Positions 6,989 to 8,735 of a stretch of DNA of 8,735 nt are shown piece after piece. The position numbers were made by a program, and so were the translations under genes. The notes under the pieces are model-generated. The model had not been told where the DNA came from, searched no databases, and saw nothing but the letters and a program-made list of their open reading frames with translations. This DNA is from an uncultured Lachnospiraceae bacterium (lineage in GTDB: Bacteria; Bacillota; Clostridia; Lachnospirales; Lachnospiraceae): NCBI GenBank assembly GCA_958405355.1, contig CATYEA010000075.1, positions 1 to 8,735 on the forward strand, given 5' to 3'. The stretch's first letter is position 1; every line of letters begins with the position of its first letter.

Positions 6989-8362
6989 CTAAAATCCTTT
7001 ACTTTTCCATTGGCGGAATTCAATAACAGCCAGGGTCAGTGCAAGCACAAAAACCAATGTATCAGTAATCGGTGCTGCCATCAGTGCACCATCCAGGCCA
7101 AATTTTCCGGATAAAATAAGTGACAAAGGAATCATAAGCACCGCTTGGCGTACCAGTGAAATAATCAATGCTCTGGATGGTTTTCCTATACCCTGGAAAA
7201 AGGAGGCCGTCGTCATATGAAGACCATAGAGGAAAAATGCCATCATATAAATCCGAAAGCAGTGAGCCGCACACTCCGTATATAAAGGATTGCCCGATAC
7301 AAAAAGGCTGGCAATCTGTCCCGGCAGCAATTGATAAACAATAAACCATAAGGACGAAATAATAATTGCAATGGCTGCGGCTGTTTTATAGGTTTTTCGT
7401 ACTCTGTCATAGTGCTTCGCTCCGAAATTATATCCATTGATCGGCTGAGTGGCCGATGAAACACCGACAAACATAGCATGGGCAATCTGGTAAACCTTCA
7501 TCATCATACCATAGACCGACAGAGCGATATCACTTCCATATATACTCTGTGCTCCATGAATGGTCATTAAATTATTCATAATAATCTGTACAGCCGCCGT
7601 CATAATCTGGGTAATCAGGCTTGGAAAACCCAACGACAATATTTTCCCGGCCAGCGGCCCCGTCAATTTCAACGCATCCTTATGTATATGTACGGTTTTC
7701 AGTTTTCTAAGATATGCAAAGCAAAGACTTCCGGAAACGATCTGTCCAATAACTGTAGCCAATCCGGCCCCAAACACACCCATATGACACGGGAAAATAA
7801 ACAGCCAGTCGAGAACGATATTGATGACCGCGCCTGTCATCATACATTTCATCGTGTACTTTGGGTTACCGTCAGCACGTATGATTGCTGTCAACGATGT
7901 ACATACCATTAAAAATGGCAGGCCCCAGGCAATGGTCCGGGTATACATCAGAGAATCCTGAAAAGCTGTCTCCGTTGCCCCAAAAAGCTGAACAATTCCA
8001 GGAGCAAATAAATTGCATACGAGCCACAGAACTCCACCGCAAAGTACAAGCATGGTCACAGCATGACCGGCAATTTTATCCGCCGTCTCCTGCTCTTTTC
8101 GCCCAAGACATAAACTGATATTTGCCGCACCGCCGTCTCCGATCAAAAGGCCCAGTGCTGTGGCAATGATCGTCAATGGAAAGGCCACATTTGTTGCCGC
8201 CATTCCCGTAATTCCAACCCCCTGACCCACAAACATCTGGTCAACGATATTGTACAAATAATTGACCATCAATGTCAGCGCCGTCGGCACCGAATATTTC
8301 AAAATTAACCGGCTGATCGGCTCTGTCTCCAATGGATTTTTATTTTCTTTCAAGTTTTCCAT
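6989..8362 (-). CDS. MATE-family multidrug/flavin-associated efflux transporter
   Basis: A 457-residue membrane protein with about 12 hydrophobic segments and the two-fold repeat of MATE transporters, which exchange Na+ or H+ for organic compounds across the cytoplasmic membrane. The N-terminus (ETEPISRLILKYSVPTALTLMVNYLYNIVDQMFVGQ) and IIRADGNPKYTM near residue 165 are typical of the MepA-like branch; the second half begins near ILSLGFPSLITQIM. Length is normal and the frame intact. The ATG at 8360-8362 follows GGGGGAG with a 5-nt gap; a GTG two codons earlier overlaps that site and is rejected. The leader carries an FMN riboswitch with terminator, so the substrate may be riboflavin or a flavin analogue. 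That is inference from regulation, not from the protein. It is first in a probable operon with the ribonuclease and barstar. Confidence 0.93.
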   Translation of the reverse strand: MENLKENKNPLETEPISRLILKYSVPTALTLMVNYLYNIVDQMFVGQGVGITGMAATNVAFPLTIIATALGLLIGDGGAANISLCLGRKEQETADKIAGHAVTMLVLCGGVLWLVCNLFAPGIVQLFGATETAFQDSLMYTRTIAWGLPFLMVCTSLTAIIRADGNPKYTMKCMMTGAVINIVLDWLFIFPCHMGVFGAGLATVIGQIVSGSLCFAYLRKLKTVHIHKDALKLTGPLAGKILSLGFPSLITQIMTAAVQIIMNNLMTIHGAQSIYGSDIALSVYGMMMKVYQIAHAMFVGVSSATQPINGYNFGAKHYDRVRKTYKTAAAIAIIISSLWFIVYQLLPGQIASLFVSGNPLYTECAAHCFRIYMMAFFLYGLHMTTASFFQGIGKPSRALIISLVRQAVLMIPLSLILSGKFGLDGALMAAPITDTLVFVLALTLAVIEFRQWKSKGF

Positions 8363-8377
8363 GAACACTCCCCCTTA

Positions 8378-8431
8378 TAAACAAAAACATCCAGAAAACT
8401 CCCTTGAAATTAAGGTCTGATTACTGGATGT
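8378..8431 (-). terminator. Riboswitch-controlled intrinsic terminator ahead of the MATE gene
   Basis: On the minus strand ACATCCAG (8424-8431) pairs with CTGGATGT (8387-8394). A small inner CCTT/AAGG stem lies in the loop, and a TTTTTGTTTAT tract follows (8377-8387). The U-tract ends just before the GGGGGAG ribosome binding site. This is the expected OFF structure of a transcriptional riboswitch. Confidence 0.8.
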
Positions 8432-8489
8432 AATGTTTATTTCTTTATCTGGTCTGACCATAGAGAAACAGAAGATTATACCCAGTAAT
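8420..8489 (-). promoter_or_regulatory. Antiterminator of the FMN riboswitch
   Basis: ATTACTGGGT (8480-8489, minus strand) is complementary over 10 positions (one G-U) to ATCCAGTAAT (8420-8429), which contains the left terminator arm. The two pairings exclude each other. Between them TTTCT/AGAAA and TGG/CCA can add inner pairing. Further, the 3' strand of aptamer stem P1 (GAAGAT) can pair with ATCTTC near 8470-8475, linking aptamer state to the choice. The exact switching path is inferred. Confidence 0.65.
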
Positions 8490-8497
8490 AATGATAT

Positions 8498-8606
8498 ATC
8501 TTCTTCTCCCGTCCAGACTGTCTGTTGGCTCCGGAATCGCACCGGATTGGCTTTTTGCTCGCGGGCTTTACCGCCAGTAGAGAATTTCTCATTTCCGAAG
8601 AAAGAT
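8498..8606 (-). ncRNA. FMN riboswitch aptamer (RFN element)
   Basis: The minus strand carries the conserved RFN blocks in order: CUUCGG at the 5' end, GAGAAAUUCUCUACUGGCGG, UAAAGCCCGCGAGC, then AAUCCGGUGCGAUUCCGGAGCC, ACAGUCUGGACGGGAGAAG. P1 is formed by AUCUUUCUUC (8597-8606) and GAAGAAGAU (8498-8506). These match the FMN aptamer consensus closely in both sequence and spacing. FMN riboswitches normally switch off riboflavin synthesis or uptake genes when FMN is plentiful. Here the element precedes a MATE transporter and is followed by a terminator/antiterminator pair, so transcriptional control is expected. Confidence 0.95.
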
Positions 8607-8618
8607 TATACTGTTTTT

Positions 8619-8647
8619 ATAATACTACAATCCCTGAAAACTGTCAA
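8619..8647 (-). promoter_or_regulatory. Sigma70-type promoter for the riboswitch-MATE transcript
   Basis: A perfect TTGACA (8642-8647) and TATTAT (8619-8624) are spaced by exactly 17 bp on the minus strand. The expected start point near 8612 is a few bases before aptamer stem P1. The -35 box overlaps the TGA stop of the upstream gene. Confidence 0.85.
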
Positions 8648-8735
8648 AGAATAAAGTTTGTTTTAACCTTTGGCTCCGTTTCCGGAATATCAATACCTGC
8701 TTTCTTACCGGCCTCAATACATTTTAACATCCATG
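8644..8735 (-). CDS. C-terminal tail of a probable flavodoxin-like / NADPH-dependent FMN reductase family protein (partial)
   Basis: An open frame enters from the right edge and gives 29 complete codons, WMLKCIEAGKKAG (first 13) through to KVKTNFIL and a TGA stop (8644-8646). From memory, the tail of the form (M)AWLLKCIEAGK..G...P......TNFIR is common at the C-terminus of flavodoxin-like NAD(P)H-dependent oxidoreductases in Clostridia; those proteins bind FMN. The codon split by the edge (NCA) would allow alanine at the expected place. The fragment is too short to prove the family. If right, a flavoprotein lies directly upstream of an FMN riboswitch. No terminator separates it from the MATE promoter, so readthrough into the riboswitch leader is possible. 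Confidence 0.55.
   Translation of the reverse strand, partial: WMLKCIEAGKKAGIDIPETEPKVKTNFIL

Noticed and set aside
8363..8368. GTG start two codons upstream for the MATE gene
   Set aside because: The GTG overlaps the GGGGGAG ribosome binding site; the ATG at 8362 is spaced correctly.
8605..8610. TATAAT on the minus strand as the MATE promoter -10
   Set aside because: Transcription from it would begin inside the aptamer and lose the 5' strand of P1, and its -35 region is poor. The TTGACA/TATTAT pair upstream is far better.
8433..8654. Plus-strand open frame of 73 codons
   Set aside because: It is the complement of the FMN riboswitch and its expression platform; the conservation is explained by RNA structure.

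Overview
The window looks like chromosomal DNA of a low-to-mid GC, Gram-positive anaerobe of the Clostridia, most likely a Lachnospiraceae gut commensal. This rests on protein style only: a NifU-like scaffold of the type known next to GGGtGRT proteins, a topoisomerase III with a TDSGREGE motif, a stand-alone LUD protein and a lipoprotein barnase. Strong AGGAG-type ribosome binding sites and short intergenic gaps fit this. I cannot name a species. All genes but one are on the minus strand. I see no mobile element, CRISPR array, rRNA or tRNA.

Reading in minus-strand order from the right edge: (1) 8735-8644 is the C-terminal tail of a probable flavodoxin-like/FMN-reductase protein. (2) A sigma70-type promoter (TTGACA, 17 bp, TATTAT) overlaps that gene's stop codon and drives a leader of about 250 nt. 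The leader holds an FMN (RFN) riboswitch at 8498-8606, a competing antiterminator and an intrinsic terminator. (3) Downstream are a MATE-family membrane transporter (8362-6989), a barnase-type ribonuclease with a lipoprotein signal (6970-6449) and its inhibitor barstar (6446-6186). They are spaced by 18 and 2 nt (or a 4-nt overlap, depending on the barstar start), so all three appear to form one flavin-controlled transcription unit. (4) The only plus-strand gene, a LUD-domain (LutC/YkgG-like) protein at 5379-6014, converges on barstar. The space between them has a long hairpin terminator, one half of which is duplicated as a perfect 28-bp direct repeat.

(5) Divergent from the LUD gene is a probable operon: DNA topoisomerase III (5241-3259), glmS (3186-1360) and a left-handed beta-helix acyltransferase resembling the acetyltransferase half of GlmU (1350-679). 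GlmS makes glucosamine-6-phosphate. The GlmU-like protein keeps the histidine and asparagine of the GlmU acetyltransferase site but lacks the uridylyltransferase domain, so a role in the same amino-sugar route is plausible. The 72-nt topB-glmS gap is too short for a glmS ribozyme. (6) At the left edge is a separate minus-strand gene for an Fe-S scaffold (NifU N-terminal type), cut by the window boundary.

The most interesting point is the FMN riboswitch placed ahead of MATE, barnase and barstar: a flavin-sensing switch over an exporter-type transporter and a surface ribonuclease with its immunity protein.
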